Of a stretch of 64,000 nucleotides of DNA, positions 46,846 through 56,274 are shown in pieces. Below the pieces are notes generated by a model. The model did no database searches and was not told where the DNA came from. It worked only from the letters and a program-made list of their open reading frames with translations. The stretch's first letter is position 1. Each line of letters opens with the position of its first letter. The translations under genes were made by a program, and so were the position numbers. The DNA lies in the NCBI GenBank assembly GCA_020633495.1, contig JACKDR010000008.1, positions 124,001 through 188,000 of the forward strand, in the 5' to 3' direction. The DNA is from Kofleriaceae bacterium. GTDB taxonomy: Bacteria > Myxococcota_A > Polyangia > Haliangiales > Haliangiaceae.

Positions 46846-47784
46846 GTGACCGCCGACGCGACCGCCGGCGTCGGCGTGCGCGACGTGCCGTGCCACGATC
46901 CGGTGCAGGCGACGGCGGTGCCGCTGGCGCTGCTGTACCCGACCACGGCGGCGACCGCGCCGACCCGGTTCGGCCCGTACCCCCTCGACGTCGCGCGCGA
47001 CGCCGACGTCGCCGGCGACGCCCTGCCGCTGGTCGTGGTGTCGCACGGCAACGGCGGCTCGCCGTGGGCGTATCGCGGCCTGGCCGCGCACCTGGTCGGC
47101 GCCGGCCTCGCGGTCGCGATGGTCGAGCACCCGGGCAACAGCCGCCGCGACAACGCGCTCGCCGGCACCGACGACAACCTGCGCAACCGGCCGCGCCACC
47201 TGGGGCTCGCGATCGACGCCGCGCTCGCCGATCCGGTGCTCGGGCCGCGGCTGGCGCCGGCGCGCGTCGGCGTGCTCGGCCACTCGATCGGCGGCTACAC
47301 CGCGCTCGCGCTCGCCGGCGGCCACGCCATGTCGCTGCCGGCGGACGTCGGCGGCGCCGGCCGCGCCGCCCCCGACGCCGAGGCCGCGGCGCGTGCCTAT
47401 CCGCTGGCCACCGCGCGCGACCCGCGGGTCGGCGCGGTCGCGCTGCTGGCGCCGGCGCTGGGCTGGTTCCTCGCCGACGGCGCCCTCGCCGACCTCGATC
47501 CCGGGCTCGCGATCCTGGTCCGCACCGGCGCGCGCGATCCGATCTGCCCGACGCTGCAGATCCGCGCCGCGCTGCGCAGCGTCCCCGCGCCGGCGCGCGT
47601 CGACCTGGTCGAGGTCGCCGGCGCCGGCCACTTCTCGTTCTCGACCCCGTTCCCGCCGGAGCTGACCCGGCCCGACTTCCCGCCGTCGCAGGATCCGCCG
47701 GGCTTCGACCGCGCCGCCTACCACGCGACGCTGCGGGTCGAGCTGGCCCGGTTCTTCACCGCGGCGCTCGGCGTGGCGGCCTGA
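46846..47784 (+). CDS. alpha/beta hydrolase
   Basis: The ~312-residue protein shows VVVSHGNGGS (oxyanion region), the nucleophile elbow GHSIGG with Ser near residue 147, and a late catalytic His in GAGHFSFS. It resembles the dienelactone hydrolase or PAF-acetylhydrolase-like group. I prefer GTG 46846 because a GAGGTGG sequence lies 5-6 nt before it; GTG 46837 is also in frame. It starts 13 nt after the Rieske gene and probably belongs to the same operon. It ends against a convergent gene across a shared hairpin. Confidence 0.82.
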   Translation: MTADATAGVGVRDVPCHDPVQATAVPLALLYPTTAATAPTRFGPYPLDVARDADVAGDALPLVVVSHGNGGSPWAYRGLAAHLVGAGLAVAMVEHPGNSRRDNALAGTDDNLRNRPRHLGLAIDAALADPVLGPRLAPARVGVLGHSIGGYTALALAGGHAMSLPADVGGAGRAAPDAEAAARAYPLATARDPRVGAVALLAPALGWFLADGALADLDPGLAILVRTGARDPICPTLQIRAALRSVPAPARVDLVEVAGAGHFSFSTPFPPELTRPDFPPSQDPPGFDRAAYHATLRVELARFFTAALGVAA

Positions 47785-47803
47785 GCGCGGGCGCGCCGCT
47801 CAG
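47781..47803. terminator. shared hairpin between convergent genes
   Basis: CTGAGCG and CGCTCAG arms (7 bp, 9-nt loop) overlap both stop codons of the hydrolase and the convergent surface protein. It could serve both directions. Confidence 0.45.
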
Positions 47804-48879
47804 CGACAGGTCGCGACCAGCACGCGGGTCGTGCGATCGACGGTGAGCGCGACCGGCAGCGGATCGGCGACGCAGCCGGACGCGTCGACCTCGAGCGCGC
47901 CGTCGCCGGTCACCGGCACGGCGTCGAGCAGCCACACGCCGCGGCGGTCGCTGACCGCGCGGCGCAGGACGCGGTCGTCGACGCGCAGCGCGACGCGCGC
48001 GCCGGCGATGGGCGCGTCGTCCTGGTCGCGCACCGTGCCGCCGATCGACGCCGCCGGCGGCAGCTCGACCACCGCCTCGGCCGGCGGGCCCGGCGTCGCC
48101 GCGACCGTGCGCAGCGCGGCGCCGCGCCCCGGCGCGGTGACGACGACCAGGTAGCTGCCGGGCTGCAGGTCGGCGACCTCGAAGCGCCCCATCGTGCCGA
48201 GGTAGCGGCGCGGCGCCAGGCGCGGCTCGGGGTCGAGCCCGGGCGGCCGATCGTGCGCCACCGGGTGGCCGGGGCCGAAGGTGCCGAGCTGGACGACCTC
48301 GACGGTGAAGTCCTCGGCGAGCGCGCCGTCGACGCGGGCGAACCCGAGGATCGCCGCCGTCGCGGTCGCCGCGGTCGCGACCGGCTCGACCTCGGGCGCC
48401 GGCCAGGTCGCGGCCGCGACCTCGGGCGTGCCGACCAGGACCTCGACGTCGTGGACCGGCCCGTCGCCGACCACGAGCGCGGTGGCGCCGACCACCGCCA
48501 GCGGCCCCGACGCCGAGGTCGCCAGCGTGACCTCGCCGCGCGGCACGTCGAGCTGGACCGCGCCGCCGCCGGCGGTGACGGCGGCGTCCCGTCCCGTCGC
48601 CGCCGCCGCGGTCACCGCGACCGTGACGTGATCGAGCGCGGCACGCGATCCGACATCGAGCGTCACGAACGTGATGCGGCTTGCGCCGGGTGCAGGCGGT
48701 GAGGGCCGCGGCGCGATCACCCGGCGCGCGGCGGCGTCGATCGGAGGCGCGACGCCGGCGTCGAAGCCTCGTCGGTCCGCGGACTTCGACGGCGCGGCGG
48801 CGCCGCACCAGCGCCACCCCACGACGATCGCGAGCGCCGCGACCACCGCGAGGCCGAGCGTGGTCTGGCCACGTGACAC
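47800..48879 (-). CDS. membrane-anchored protein with carboxypeptidase-regulatory-like domains
   Basis: The 359-residue product has an N-terminal membrane helix (TTLGLAVVAALAIVVGW) and then beta-rich repeats. The clearest is ASIGGTVRDQDDAPIAGARVAL, a carboxypeptidase regulatory-like (transthyretin-type) fold, and LQPGSYLVVVTAPG also fits that fold. It is probably anchored with its beta domains outside the cytoplasm. I place the start at GTG 48879 because a TACGAT box (minus strand 48891-48886) lies 6 nt upstream. The longer frame to 48924 would have to be transcribed from beyond that box. Confidence 0.75.
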   Translation of the reverse strand: MSRGQTTLGLAVVAALAIVVGWRWCGAAAPSKSADRRGFDAGVAPPIDAAARRVIAPRPSPPAPGASRITFVTLDVGSRAALDHVTVAVTAAAATGRDAAVTAGGGAVQLDVPRGEVTLATSASGPLAVVGATALVVGDGPVHDVEVLVGTPEVAAATWPAPEVEPVATAATATAAILGFARVDGALAEDFTVEVVQLGTFGPGHPVAHDRPPGLDPEPRLAPRRYLGTMGRFEVADLQPGSYLVVVTAPGRGAALRTVAATPGPPAEAVVELPPAASIGGTVRDQDDAPIAGARVALRVDDRVLRRAVSDRRGVWLLDAVPVTGDGALEVDASGCVADPLPVALTVDRTTRVLVATCR

Positions 48880-48885
48880 CTGCTC

Positions 48886-48891
48886 ATCGTA
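48886..48891 (-). promoter_or_regulatory. -10 box TACGAT deciding the start at 48879
   Basis: Ends 6 nt before GTG 48879 on the minus strand. Confidence 0.4.
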
Positions 48892-48965
48892 CCGAACGCG
48901 CGGCCCCGGCGCGACGCGGCGCACACGGCTCCGAGAGGAAACTGTCGACGGCGAACCGGATCGAG

Positions 48966-48971
48966 TAGGGT
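48966..48971 (+). promoter_or_regulatory. -10 box TAGGGT, predicted leaderless start
   Basis: Ends 6 nt before ATG 48978. It lies 75 bp from the divergent TACGAT box at 48886-48891. Confidence 0.4.
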
Positions 48972-48977
48972 CGCGCC

Positions 48978-50263
48978 ATGCGCCTTGCTTCGACTCCTCG
49001 GTGGATGCCCGCGGCCCTGCTCGCCGCGCTCGGCGTCGCGCCCGCCACCGGCTGCTCGTTCGATCACGCCGGCGTCGACATGACGATCGACGCCGCCGGC
49101 GGCGACGACAGCCCCGACGCGCCGCCCGCGCCCGACGCCACCGACGTCCCCGACGCCGCCCCGCCCGACGCCGCGTGCGGCGGCATGGCGCTGACCTTCA
49201 CGCCCGCCAACGTCGACGCCTGCGCGATCCCGCCGTCACAGGGCGACTTCACCTTCCCCGACGCCAAGGTCACGATCGACACCACCGCCGGGACCGTGCG
49301 CACGCCGGGCGGCCCGCTCGCGGTGGCCCACGCGATCGTCACCCAGACCGACGGCGCCACCGAGGCCATGGTGATCAGCGCCGACGACCTGACCGTCCCC
49401 GCCGGGGTCGACGTCGTCGTCACCGGCAGCCGCCCGCTGATCGTCGTCGCGCTCGGCACGATGGACGTCGCCGGCACGCTCGACGCCGGCGGCACGATGG
49501 GCGTCGCGGGCCCGGGCGGCGACCTCGCGTGCGCCACCGGCGCCGGCGCCGCCGGCGTGACCCAGGTCGACGCCGACGGCCACACCGGCGCCACCGGCGG
49601 CAGCGGCGGCGCGCGCGGCACCGACGGCGGCGGCGGCGCCTACGTGTCGCCGGTGACCAACAACCCGCAGATGATCACCGGCGGCCAGGCGTGGGCGTGC
49701 TGACCGCCACCGCGCTTTCCGGCGGCTGCAGCGGCGGCGCCGGCGGCGTCGTCGCCGGCACCGCGGCGGTCGCGGGCGGCGGCGGCGGCGGCCTGGAGCT
49801 TGTCGGCGGCGTCGCGGTCCAGATCCACGGCACCGTGACGGTGTCGGGCGGCGGCGGCGACGGCGCCGCCACCGAGGGCGGCGGCGGCGGCGGTGGCGGC
49901 TCGGGCGGCGCGCTGCTGATCCAGGCGCCGAACCTGGCGGTCGCCGGCGGCATCCTGACCGCCAACGGCGGCGCCGGCGGCGAGGGCCGCCGCAACACCC
50001 AGCCCGGCACCCGCGGCGACGACGGCAGCCGCACCACCGACGTCGAGGCCACCGGCGGCTCCGGCGCGGCCGGCGGCAACGGCGGCCTCGGCGCGGTCGG
50101 CAACGGCGACGGTGGCGACGGCGAGGCCGGCACCGGCGACTCGATGCACACCGCGGGCGGCGGCGGCGGCGGCGGCGCGGTCGGCCGCATCCACTTCCGC
50201 GTCGGGTCGGTGAGCTACGATCACGAGCTGGTGTCGCCCCAGGCGACGTCGTCGTCGCTGTGA
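48978..50263 (+). CDS. glycine-rich lipoprotein, frameshifted
   Basis: The first 241-codon frame has a lipoprotein signal (lipobox ATGC near residue 25), an Asp/Pro/Ala linker and a beta-helix-like region, then stops at 49703. In the neighbouring frame the same protein clearly continues as ALSGGCSGGAGGVVAG and runs through Gly-rich repeats (TEGGGGGGGGSGGALLI) to 50263. The span of 1286 nt is one short of a multiple of three, and the missing base lies between about 49660 and 49703. The restored length would be about 428. Such Gly-rich lipoproteins are common surface proteins in this lineage; the function is unknown. Confidence 0.7.
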
Positions 50264-50277
50264 CGGCCCGACGGCGC

Positions 50278-50283
50278 TAGACT
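50278..50283 (+). promoter_or_regulatory. -10 box TAGACT, predicted leaderless start
   Basis: Ends 5 nt before ATG 50289. Confidence 0.45.
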
Positions 50284-50288
50284 GCCCC

Positions 50289-52913
50289 ATGTCCCGCTCC
50301 TGGTCGCTGGCGGCGCTCGCCGCCATCGTCGTGCTCGTCCCGCCGGGATGTCGCGCGACCGCCCCGGCCGGGACCGGCGCGGCGGCGCCCGGCGATCCGG
50401 CGCGGCCGTCGCCGCCGGCGACCACGGCGAGCGACGACGGGCCCGCCGACGTCACCGGCGCGGGCGTGACGCCGCGCGCCTACCACCTCGAGCTCGCGAT
50501 CGATCCCGAGGCCACCGGCTTCACCGGCACCGTCACGATCGACGTCGACGTCGCGGTGCGGACCCGCACGATCTGGCTCGACGCCCGCGAGCTCGAGATC
50601 TCCAGCGTGCGGGTGGTGCGTCCGGGCGCCGCCGGCGCCCCCGACGAGCAGCTCGAGGCCACCGAGGCCACCGGCGCGCCCACCGGCAAGGTGGGGATCA
50701 CGCTGGCGCGGCCGCTGCCCCCCGGGCCGGCGCGCGTCGAGCTGCGGTTCGCCGGCCTGTACCGCCTCGACGACGGCCTTTTCGCCCAGACCTACCGCGC
50801 CCACACCTACGCGTTCAGCGACTTCGAGCCGCTCGACGCCCGCCGCGCGTTCCCGTGCTTCGACGAGCCGCGGTTCAAGACGCCGTGGACGGTGTCGCTG
50901 GTGGTGCCGCACGGCCTGGTCGCGCTGTCGAACACGGCGGCCGAGACCACGACCCGCCTCGATCGCGATCTCGATCGCGTCGACTTCGCGACCACGCCGC
51001 CGCTGCCCAGCTACCTGGTCGCGGTCGCGGTCGGCCCGTTCGACCTGGTCGACGTCGACGGCGGCCCGGTGCCGATGCGCCTGGTCGTGCCGCAGGGCCG
51101 GCGCGCCGCCGCCGAGCGCGCCCGCGTGATCGCGCCGCAGATCGTCGCCGCCGCCGCCGAGCTGCTCGACCGCCGCGTCCCGTTCGACAAGCTCGACTTC
51201 ATCGCGGTGCCGCGCTTCGGCGGCGCCATGGAGAACCCGGGGCTGATCACGGTGTCGGCCGGCATCCTGCTCGACGCCACCGACGACGCCGCCGAGCGGC
51301 GGCTCGCGCTGGTGATCGCGCACGAGACCTCGCACCTGTGGTTCGGCGACTGGATGACGCTCGAGGACTGGCGCGACCTGTGGATCCAGGAGGGCGTGGC
51401 GTCGTGGATGGCCGACGAGGTGCTGGCGCGCTGGCGCCCGGGCTGGCACACCCGGCGCGGCGAGCTCAAGAGCCGCGGCGAGGCCATGCGCGAGGACGCG
51501 CTGCCCGACGCCCACCCGCTGCGCCCCGACGAGCTCGACGGCCCGCGCGCGCTGTTCGACGTCCTGACCTACCAGAAGGCGGCGGCGGTGCTGCACATGT
51601 TCGAGGCCTGGGTCGGCGAGGACGCCTTCCTCGACGGCCTGCGCGGCCTGCTCGACGACCGGCCGTGGGGCCACGCGACGACCACCGATCTGGTCGCGGC
51701 GCTGGCCAGCGCCGCCGGCGACGGCGACCGCGTCGACGCCACTCGCGCCGCGGTGACCTCGTTCCTGGCCCGCCCCGGCATCCCGGTGATCGAGGCCGAG
51801 CTGCAGTGCGGCGGCGAGGCGCGGGTGCGCCTGCACCTACGCGAGCCGGGCTGGGCGGTGCCCGCGTGCGTGCGCTGGGGCGACGGCGCCGGGACCCACC
51901 AGGCGTGCGCGGTGGTCGACGACGACCGCGAGCTGACGCTGGGCGCCGGCTGCCCCGACTGGGTCCATCCCAACGCCGACGCCGCCGGCTACTACCGGTG
52001 GACGCTGCGCGGCGCGCGCCTCGCCGACACCATGCGCGGCCGCGGCGTCACCGACCGCGAGCGGCTCGACGCCGCGCTGGCGGTGCGCGGCGCGCTCGCC
52101 GCCGACGCGCCGCTGACCGACGTCGCCGACGCCCTGGCCGCGGGCCTGAGCAGCGACGTCCCCGAGGTGGTCGAGGCGATCGCCGCCGACTACGCGCTGC
52201 TGCTCGATCAGCTGGCGCCGTCGCGCGCCCACAAGGTGGTGGCGGCGCACCTGCGCGAGGCCCTGGCCCCGGCGGTGCGCCGGCTCGGCACCGCGGCGCG
52301 CGCCGGCGACGGCGACGACGTGCGCCGGCTGCGCCGCGCCGTGCTGACCGCGGCCGGCGGCCCCGGCGCCGATCCCAAGCTGATGCGGTGGGCGCGGCGG
52401 ATCGCGCGCCGCTACCTGCGCGGCAAGCCGGTGGGCGCCGACGACGCCGAGGCCGCGGTGCTGATCGCGGCCAGCCACGCCGACCGCAAGCTGGCCGCCG
52501 CGCTGCTCGCAGCGGCGGCGACGGCGCCCGAGGAGATGACCGGCCCCGACGACCCGCCGCTGCTGGGCCGGGCTCTGGCGCGCATGCCACGGGCCCGGGC
52601 GCTGCGCGCCCTCGACGCCGCGCTCGACGGCAAGCTGCACGCCGGCACGACCTTCACGATCGCGGTCGGCCTGCTGCAGCGCGCCGACACCGCGACCGCG
52701 GCCGCCGACACGCTGGCGCGCCACGGCGACTGGCTGGCGTTCACGCTGCCGTTCGCGCCGGTGTGCGACCCCGCGCTCGTCGATCGCCTGTCCGGCGGCG
52801 CCGCCCGAGACGCCGCGTTCGCCCGCGTCGTCCGCAAGCGCCGCGTCGAGGCCCAGCGCTGCGACGCCCTGCGCGGCGCCGTCACCGACGCCGCCCGCGC
52901 GTTCGCGCGCTGA
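50289..52913 (+). CDS. M1-family aminopeptidase lipoprotein
   Basis: The 874-residue zinc aminopeptidase has a lipoprotein signal (lipobox PPGC, C21) and an N-terminal beta domain with AHTYAFSDFEPLDARRAFPC. It has the substrate-recognition motif GGAMEN (311-316) and the zinc motif HETSH (345-349) with the third ligand E368 in WIQEG, exactly 18 residues on. An ERAP1-like helical C-terminal domain follows. It should trim N-terminal residues from peptides at the outer surface or in the periplasm. It is a single gene followed by a repeat-filled gap. It may cooperate with the M16 peptidase beyond the gap in protein digestion. Confidence 0.95.
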   Translation: MSRSWSLAALAAIVVLVPPGCRATAPAGTGAAAPGDPARPSPPATTASDDGPADVTGAGVTPRAYHLELAIDPEATGFTGTVTIDVDVAVRTRTIWLDARELEISSVRVVRPGAAGAPDEQLEATEATGAPTGKVGITLARPLPPGPARVELRFAGLYRLDDGLFAQTYRAHTYAFSDFEPLDARRAFPCFDEPRFKTPWTVSLVVPHGLVALSNTAAETTTRLDRDLDRVDFATTPPLPSYLVAVAVGPFDLVDVDGGPVPMRLVVPQGRRAAAERARVIAPQIVAAAAELLDRRVPFDKLDFIAVPRFGGAMENPGLITVSAGILLDATDDAAERRLALVIAHETSHLWFGDWMTLEDWRDLWIQEGVASWMADEVLARWRPGWHTRRGELKSRGEAMREDALPDAHPLRPDELDGPRALFDVLTYQKAAAVLHMFEAWVGEDAFLDGLRGLLDDRPWGHATTTDLVAALASAAGDGDRVDATRAAVTSFLARPGIPVIEAELQCGGEARVRLHLREPGWAVPACVRWGDGAGTHQACAVVDDDRELTLGAGCPDWVHPNADAAGYYRWTLRGARLADTMRGRGVTDRERLDAALAVRGALAADAPLTDVADALAAGLSSDVPEVVEAIAADYALLLDQLAPSRAHKVVAAHLREALAPAVRRLGTAARAGDGDDVRRLRRAVLTAAGGPGADPKLMRWARRIARRYLRGKPVGADDAEAAVLIAASHADRKLAAALLAAAATAPEEMTGPDDPPLLGRALARMPRARALRALDAALDGKLHAGTTFTIAVGLLQRADTATAAADTLARHGDWLAFTLPFAPVCDPALVDRLSGGAARDAAFARVVRKRRVEAQRCDALRGAVTDAARAFAR

Positions 52914-52952
52914 CGGCGCGCCACCCTCCCCGTCTGCGAAGCGCCCCCTCCG

Positions 52953-53200
52953 CTCACCCCGAGCGCTCGACCGACGGCCGTCGGAGATTGCCGAAAGACG
53001 AACCGGGTCAGGTCGCCTGGTCGACATGGTTCGCTCACCTCGAGCGGAGCCCGAGCGGCGCAGCCGCGAGGGCGACGTCGAGAGGGCGTGGATCGGTCCG
53101 CACCCGGCCCGCGCGGACGCGCACCGGTGCCCGCCCCCTCGACTCCGGGGTCGGTGCTGCGCACCTCCCCCTCCGCTCGGGGTGAGTGCTGTCAGGCCCA
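52953..53200 (+). repeat. dispersed intergenic repeat, copy C
   Basis: Matches the minus strand of 10483-10704 in several blocks: CTCACC..GAGCG.TCGACCGACG, AAGACGAACCGGG, CTCGAGCGGAGCCCGAGCGG, GCGCACCGGTGCCCGCCCCC, and GGTGAGTGCTGTCAGGCC. Its inner part (about 53140-53175) is also inverted at about 53276-53314. Confidence 0.75.
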
Positions 53201-53275
53201 AACCCGCGGTCAGCCGATCGCTGCGCCACGCAAGATCAGCGGCTTGGCCCAGCTGTTCGTTAGGAGCGGAACGCG

Positions 53276-53314
53276 AGGTGCGCAGCACCGAGCGTGGAGT
53301 CGAGGGAGCAGGCA
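53276..53314 (-). repeat. inverted partial copy next to repeat C
   Basis: Reads, on the minus strand, CCCTCGACTCC...TCGGTGCTGCGCACCTC, the complement of 53140-53175. Together they could form a large imperfect hairpin of about 175 bp. Confidence 0.6.
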
Positions 53315-53382
53315 GCGGCCCGCGCGCCCGGAGCGGCCCCGGTCCCCGCCCCCGCGCGACGCTCCGCGCCCCGAAACGACGA

Positions 53383-53404
53383 CGCGCGCCCCGAGGGGCG
53401 CGCG
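53383..53404 (-). terminator. GC hairpin after the M16 peptidase gene
   Basis: Perfect arms CGCGCGCCCC and GGGGCGCGCG flank GA, about 36 nt beyond the peptidase stop. Confidence 0.6.
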
Positions 53405-53439
53405 CGAGGTCGAGACCGCGGCCGGCGCCGCGGCGGTCG

Positions 53440-56196
53440 CTACTTGTACGTCGGCTCGACGATCTTGACGTCGGTGATGCCGGCGTCGGCGAACGCCTTC
53501 TCGAGGGTCGCCTTGTCGGCCAGGCACACGACGACCTCCTTGGCGGGGTCGAGCTCGCGCTGGATCAGCGACTTGATCTGCGCCGGCGACACCGCGGCGA
53601 TCGTGTGCAGCAGCTTGTTGTAGAAGTCCGGGTCGAGGTCGAACCGGTCCATCTTGCCGAGGCGGCCGGCGAGCTCGCCGGACACCGTCGACTCGCCGAG
53701 CAGCTGCTGGATCAGCGAGCGACGCGCCCGCACGAAGTCGATGTCGAACTGGTCGCCGCCCTGGCGCAGCTGGTCGATGCCGTCGCGCATGGCCTTGAGG
53801 GCCTCGCCGGCGCGGGTCGCGTCGACGGTGCCGCCCATCTGGTAGGCCGACGGGCCGATGTTGCTCATCCGCCGCGCGTAGACGCCGTAGGTGGCGCCGA
53901 GCTTGAAGCGGACGTCGCCCATGCGGCTGTTGAGCATCTCGGTGAGGACCATGCGGGCGCCCTCCTCGCCGTCGATGCCGGCCGGCGCCGGGAAGCCGAT
54001 CGCGACCGTCATCTGCGGGCCCGGCTTGTCGGCGGCGACGCCGACGAAGTCGGCGCCGTTGCGCGGCCGCGGGTCGGTGGCGATGCCCTGGTCCTTGCCG
54101 CCGCTGCTCCAGCCGCCGAACGACTTGCTGATGATGCCCTTGGCCTTCTCGGCGTCGAAGTTGCCGGCGATGATCAGCGTCGCGTTGGCCGCGGTGTAGT
54201 GCTTGCGGCGGAACGCGTTGAGCTCGTCCTTGCCGATCGACGCGATCGAGTCGGGCAGGATCAGCCCGTTCTTGGTGTACGGGTGGTCGGCGCCGTACAG
54301 GCCGGTGAGGATCTGGCGCTGGAACTCCAGGTCGGCCTGCGCCGAGTTGAGCTTGTAGTACTCGCGGGTCCGCTTCTGCCAGCGCTCGATCTGCTCCTGG
54401 CTGTACTCGCCGGCAGCGACCGTGCGCTCGAGCGCGTTGATCACGACGTCGAGGTAGATGTTGACCGCCCGCGACGTGAAGATCGTGTGGTCGTTGGTGG
54501 TCTGGCCGCGCGCCGACACGCCGGTCATGTACATGGCCTCGGCGTCGAGCGGCAGGCTGAGGAAGCTGGCGGCCGCGTCGGCCAGGCCCGGGGTCGGCGA
54601 GTGGACGTCGCCGACGTCGAAGATCAGCTGCGCCGACACCAGCGGCATGCCGCCGTCGAGCGGCAGCAGCACGACCTTCATGCCGTTGCCCAGGGTGTAG
54701 CGGGTCGCGTTCGACAGCGTCTTGAGCTCGGCGGCGACCATCAGGGGCTTCTTGGCCTCCTTGGGGTCGACCTCGGGCTGCTCCATGCGGTCGTGCGACT
54801 TGGTCTGGAACGTGACCTTGGACCGGACGTCGCCCTTGAGGCCTTCCTTGTTGGCCTTGATCAGGATGACCTTGGCCTTCGCCGGATCGAGGTACTTCTC
54901 GATCGAGTTGGCGACGTGCTCGCCGTCGAACTTCTCGTACTGCTTGAGCTCGTGGATGATGTACTCCTCGTTCGACGAGAAGTTGACGTCCTTGTCGAAC
55001 TGGACCTCCTCGCCGATCTGGTTGGTCCGCGCCACCAGCTGCTCGAGGCCCTCGACGAACTGCGCCTGGCCGATCTTGCGCTGGGCGTCGAACTGCTGCC
55101 AGGTGTAGTCCCTGAAGCCGCGGTGCGCCGACTTGGCGGCCTTCCACACGAAGTCGAGCGCCTCGTCGAGCTTGTCGAGCCCCTTGAGCTCGATCGACAC
55201 CACGAAGATCGGCGCCAGCGGCCCGCCCAGCACCATGGGTGAGACGTCGTAGGCGAAGTCGTAGTCCTCGGCGGCCTGCGCGGTCTTGAAGAAGGTGCGC
55301 CCGAGACCGAACTGGACGTCCTGGCCCTCGGGGGTGTTGCTGGGCGGCAGCGCCCACGCGATGTGCACGCTGTTGCGCTCGACGTCGAGGTCGTAGGTGA
55401 CCCGGCCGGGCTCGACCTGGAAGGTCTGGACCTCGCGGCGCGGCGCCGGCTCGCGGCGCTCGAGCTTGCCGAACCACTTCTCGACCATCTTGACGGTCTC
55501 GTCGTAGTCGACGCCGCCGGCGATGATCACCGTGGCGCGCTCGGGCACGTAGTACTTGTGGATGAAGTCGCAGGCGTCCTGCAGCGTGATCGTCGTCAGC
55601 TGGCGATCGTCACCGCCGACCATGCGCTCGTAGGCGTGGCCCTTGGGGTAGACCGCCGACATGACCAGCTGCGGGATCTGGCCCTCGGCGGTGCCGCCGC
55701 GCTGCCGGATCTCGTTGCGGACGACCTCGCGCTCGCGCAGGAACTCGTCCTCGGAGATGGTCTGGCAGCCGAAGTACAGCCGCATCGCCTCGATCTTCAG
55801 CATGCCGTCCAGCTGCGCGGCGCGGCTGGTGGTCATGTAGTGGGTCGAGTCCCAGTTGGTGTAGGCGTTGAAGAACGTCGACAGCTGGTTGACGAAGTGC
55901 ATCAGCGGCGGCGTGCCGGGGCCGTCGGGCTTGAGCTGGAACATCATGTGCTCGACGAGGTGGGCGAGGCCCGCCTTGCCGATCGGATCCTCGCGCGAGC
56001 CGACCTCGTAGCGGACGTCGACCTCGACGAGCTGCGTGCTCTTGTCGGGCACGACGACGAAGCGCAGCCCGTTCGACTCGAGCGTGCCGCGCTTCTCCGC
56101 GTACGTGAACGTGAACTTGGGATCGCTGGCGCCGCACGCGCTCAGCGCGACGACGACCGCGACGATCGCCGCGACGCGCAGGTGGACCTTCGTCAT
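53440..56196 (-). CDS. M16-family zinc peptidase lipoprotein (two-domain)
   Basis: The ~918-residue product has a lipoprotein signal (lipobox LSAC, C21) and two M16 repeats. The first keeps the inverted zinc motif HLVEH (79-83) and the distal Glu region REREVVRNEIRQR, so it should be active. The second, from about residue 480, lacks the motif and is the usual inactive half of such clam-shell peptidases. They degrade unfolded peptides in a closed chamber. I chose ATG 56196 over the TTG at 56214 because it places the signal peptide at the very N-terminus. Confidence 0.93.
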   Translation of the reverse strand: MTKVHLRVAAIVAVVVALSACGASDPKFTFTYAEKRGTLESNGLRFVVVPDKSTQLVEVDVRYEVGSREDPIGKAGLAHLVEHMMFQLKPDGPGTPPLMHFVNQLSTFFNAYTNWDSTHYMTTSRAAQLDGMLKIEAMRLYFGCQTISEDEFLREREVVRNEIRQRGGTAEGQIPQLVMSAVYPKGHAYERMVGGDDRQLTTITLQDACDFIHKYYVPERATVIIAGGVDYDETVKMVEKWFGKLERREPAPRREVQTFQVEPGRVTYDLDVERNSVHIAWALPPSNTPEGQDVQFGLGRTFFKTAQAAEDYDFAYDVSPMVLGGPLAPIFVVSIELKGLDKLDEALDFVWKAAKSAHRGFRDYTWQQFDAQRKIGQAQFVEGLEQLVARTNQIGEEVQFDKDVNFSSNEEYIIHELKQYEKFDGEHVANSIEKYLDPAKAKVILIKANKEGLKGDVRSKVTFQTKSHDRMEQPEVDPKEAKKPLMVAAELKTLSNATRYTLGNGMKVVLLPLDGGMPLVSAQLIFDVGDVHSPTPGLADAAASFLSLPLDAEAMYMTGVSARGQTTNDHTIFTSRAVNIYLDVVINALERTVAAGEYSQEQIERWQKRTREYYKLNSAQADLEFQRQILTGLYGADHPYTKNGLILPDSIASIGKDELNAFRRKHYTAANATLIIAGNFDAEKAKGIISKSFGGWSSGGKDQGIATDPRPRNGADFVGVAADKPGPQMTVAIGFPAPAGIDGEEGARMVLTEMLNSRMGDVRFKLGATYGVYARRMSNIGPSAYQMGGTVDATRAGEALKAMRDGIDQLRQGGDQFDIDFVRARRSLIQQLLGESTVSGELAGRLGKMDRFDLDPDFYNKLLHTIAAVSPAQIKSLIQRELDPAKEVVVCLADKATLEKAFADAGITDVKIVEPTYK

Positions 56197-56274
56197 GCGC
56201 GGAATCTTTGCCAACTTGCAGCGGTTTGCAAGCCAGGTTCCGACGAGGAACGCCCTCCCCCACCTAATAAGCGA